A stretch of 64,000 nt of DNA from Aradus depressus (lineage: Eukaryota > Arthropoda > Insecta > Hemiptera > Aradidae), in contig OY759225.1 in assembly GCA_963662175.1 (NCBI GenBank), forward strand, positions 11,339,601 to 11,403,600. The letters run 5' to 3'. Positions within the stretch are counted from its first letter, which is position 1; each line of letters starts with the position of its first letter. A program made the translations under genes and the position numbers. The notes below the pieces were generated by a model. That model did no database searches. It was not told the origin of the DNA and saw only the letters and a program-made list of their open reading frames with translations. Below, piece after piece: positions 62,840 to 64,000 of this stretch.

Positions 62840-63235
62840 ATATCACCCTCTTTTTTATCTTTCCTTCCTCGTCACTTTCTTCTCAGCCTTTTCTTCCTTC
62901 CATATATAAAATTTAACCTTCTCGGGATTTTTCTTTCTTCTTCTTCCACGACACTCCTTCATATAAATGTGCTATCTTCCATCTTCTCGGGGATACTCTC
63001 CGCAGGAACTTCTTCCTCGCTCTTCTTAAACATACACCCTCCTTCTACGCTCTTCCAAAACACACGACACCTCCTCCAAGTTCCTCCAAAAAACAGACTA
63101 GACCTCCTCCAAGATCCTCTAAATCACACCACACCTCCTCCACGATCCTACAAAACCCTACTACCACGAGTCGGCTTCTTCTGCCCTTCTCGCCATCTTT
63201 TCCCCCACCAAATGTCATCAGGTTTGTCTTTTCTT
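62840..63235. repeat. strand-asymmetric CT-rich tract
   Basis: About 400 bases are dominated by C and T on the plus strand (TTCTTCCTTCCATATATAAA; CACACCTCCTCCACGATCCT). 63055-63160 includes imperfect ~35-base repeats of CCTCCTCCAAG.TCCTC. The 214-residue frame 62762-63406 is a Ser/Pro/Leu-rich reading of this tract and is unlikely to be a protein. Confidence 0.6.
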
Positions 63236-63726
63236 TTACAGTTAATCAAATTTTTTTTTTTACTTTTAATATCTTTTGCCAAGATGTACCTTTTTATTTA
63301 TTTGTACTTACTATTTTTTTCTACTATTTTTATAAAGAATAACAATTTCTTTTATTCTTCTAGTGACCCCCCATTCTACACGTCACAATATATACCTATA
63401 CGCTAAACATGCAATTCCAGTGAAAACTGAACATCGAATTTCTGACCTATTACATAACTTTCTCCTATCATATAGCTGTAGAAGTAAAAGTGTTTGTTCT
63501 GATTTCACTGAAATTCAAAATTCAATTATTTTTTCGCTCTCTCTATATACGAAGAATCAACAATTAATTTTAAAGTTTCAAAATTAAATATTAAAACTGG
63601 AGAAAAATTGCTTCAGTTATACCCTTCCCACTTTTTCCAATATTGGTGGGACCTTCCCACACCCCTGGGATTTTTTGTACAATTTTTTCGCTTTTATAAA
63701 CTAAAATGGAATTTCATTATGCATTC
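63236..63726. repeat. AT-rich DNA with a Rep-2 scrap
   Basis: 63405-63500 carries Rep-2 (GAACATCGAATTTCTGACCT). The frames at 63363-63587 and 63608-63796 are not supported. Confidence 0.4.
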
Positions 63727-63800
63727 AGGCGCCGATCCAGGGCTAACTTTTGGGAGGGGGGGTAGAACTTTTACGGAGGGGTTGGGGAGGGGATAGAAAT
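63727..63800 (+). mobile_element. TIR-element end, CAGGCGCCGATCCAGG type
   Basis: CAGGCGCCGATCCAGGGCTA followed by G-rich stretches (GGGAGGGGGGG, GGAGGGGTTGGGGAGG). It resembles hAT-like non-autonomous ends. The other end would lie outside the window or is decayed. Confidence 0.4.
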
Positions 63801-63916
63801 AGTGTCAAAGAGACTAAATTTCGCTAGGTGCAGTTAGTAGTCATTTTAAATTAGTAATTAATTTATATAAAGACGAGTATACTTTATTTAATATACGCTT
63901 ATAAAGAATTATAGAA

Positions 63917-64000
63917 GTTAGTTATTGGGACGTGTGCCCGGCTTTAACTTACGAGCTTTAGTCTTCAAGGGTAAGGGATATTTAACGAATACCCATGATC
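63917..64000 (-). mobile_element. SINE-A fragment running off the window
   Basis: GCCCGGCTTTAACTTACGAG and AGGGTAAGGGATATTTAACG match minus-strand SINE-A with an internal deletion. Cut by the window end. Confidence 0.65.

Noticed and set aside
62762..63406. 214-residue plus-strand ORF
   Set aside because: It is a translation of a CT-rich low-complexity tract with no domain and no coding-like composition.

Overview
This window looks like intronic or intergenic DNA from an insect nuclear genome. It is AT-rich, has almost no long open frames, and is packed with insect-type transposable elements (jockey- and R1-like LINEs, an RNase H-bearing LINE, hAT, pogo/Tigger, tRNA-derived SINEs). The main SINE ends in short CCTAA arrays, the complement of the insect telomeric repeat TTAGG. 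A hemipteran or similar insect is plausible, but the sequence does not prove the order or species. I see no bacterial genes, rRNA, CRISPR or bona fide tRNA genes.

Layout. 1-3.75 kb: a 66-bp minisatellite, then a 143-bp tandem array ending in a recognisable mobile-element terminus. 4-12 kb: an R1-like LINE tail, MITEs, and old inverted-repeat and SINE pieces. 12.7 kb: a candidate plus-strand exon. 13-24 kb: LINE fragments, two SINE families, a 466-bp perfect palindrome, a large inverted-repeat element, then a second and better candidate exon (24.25-24.53 kb). 25-52 kb: repeats almost wall to wall, including nested insertions. 52-53.5 kb: a hAT inside a SINE, with another SINE inside the hAT. 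55.06 kb: a third candidate exon. 55-64 kb: more SINEs, MITEs, a second copy of repeat family Rep-3, and a CT-rich tract.

The only plausible host coding DNA is a few short plus-strand segments with splice signals (12.71, 24.26 and 55.06 kb). I could not assign the protein. The phases do not join directly, so exons are missing or more than one gene is present. Ten of twelve autonomous-LINE fragments lie on the minus strand, which fits introns of a plus-strand gene.

The most interesting content is a set of inverted-repeat elements (called IRE-A to IRE-D here). Each arm carries a hammerhead-ribozyme-like core (CTGANGA, one extra base, short hairpin, GAAA). At least five insertions have clear 12-13 bp target-site duplications, and two have a roughly 30-base single-sided tail. 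The architecture resembles Penelope-like elements and their non-autonomous derivatives. Several insertions are dated or proven by interrupted copies of other repeats, once with an empty-site paralogue inside this same window. Family names SINE-A/B, IRE-A to D, Rep-1/2/3 and MITE-T are labels made for this annotation.
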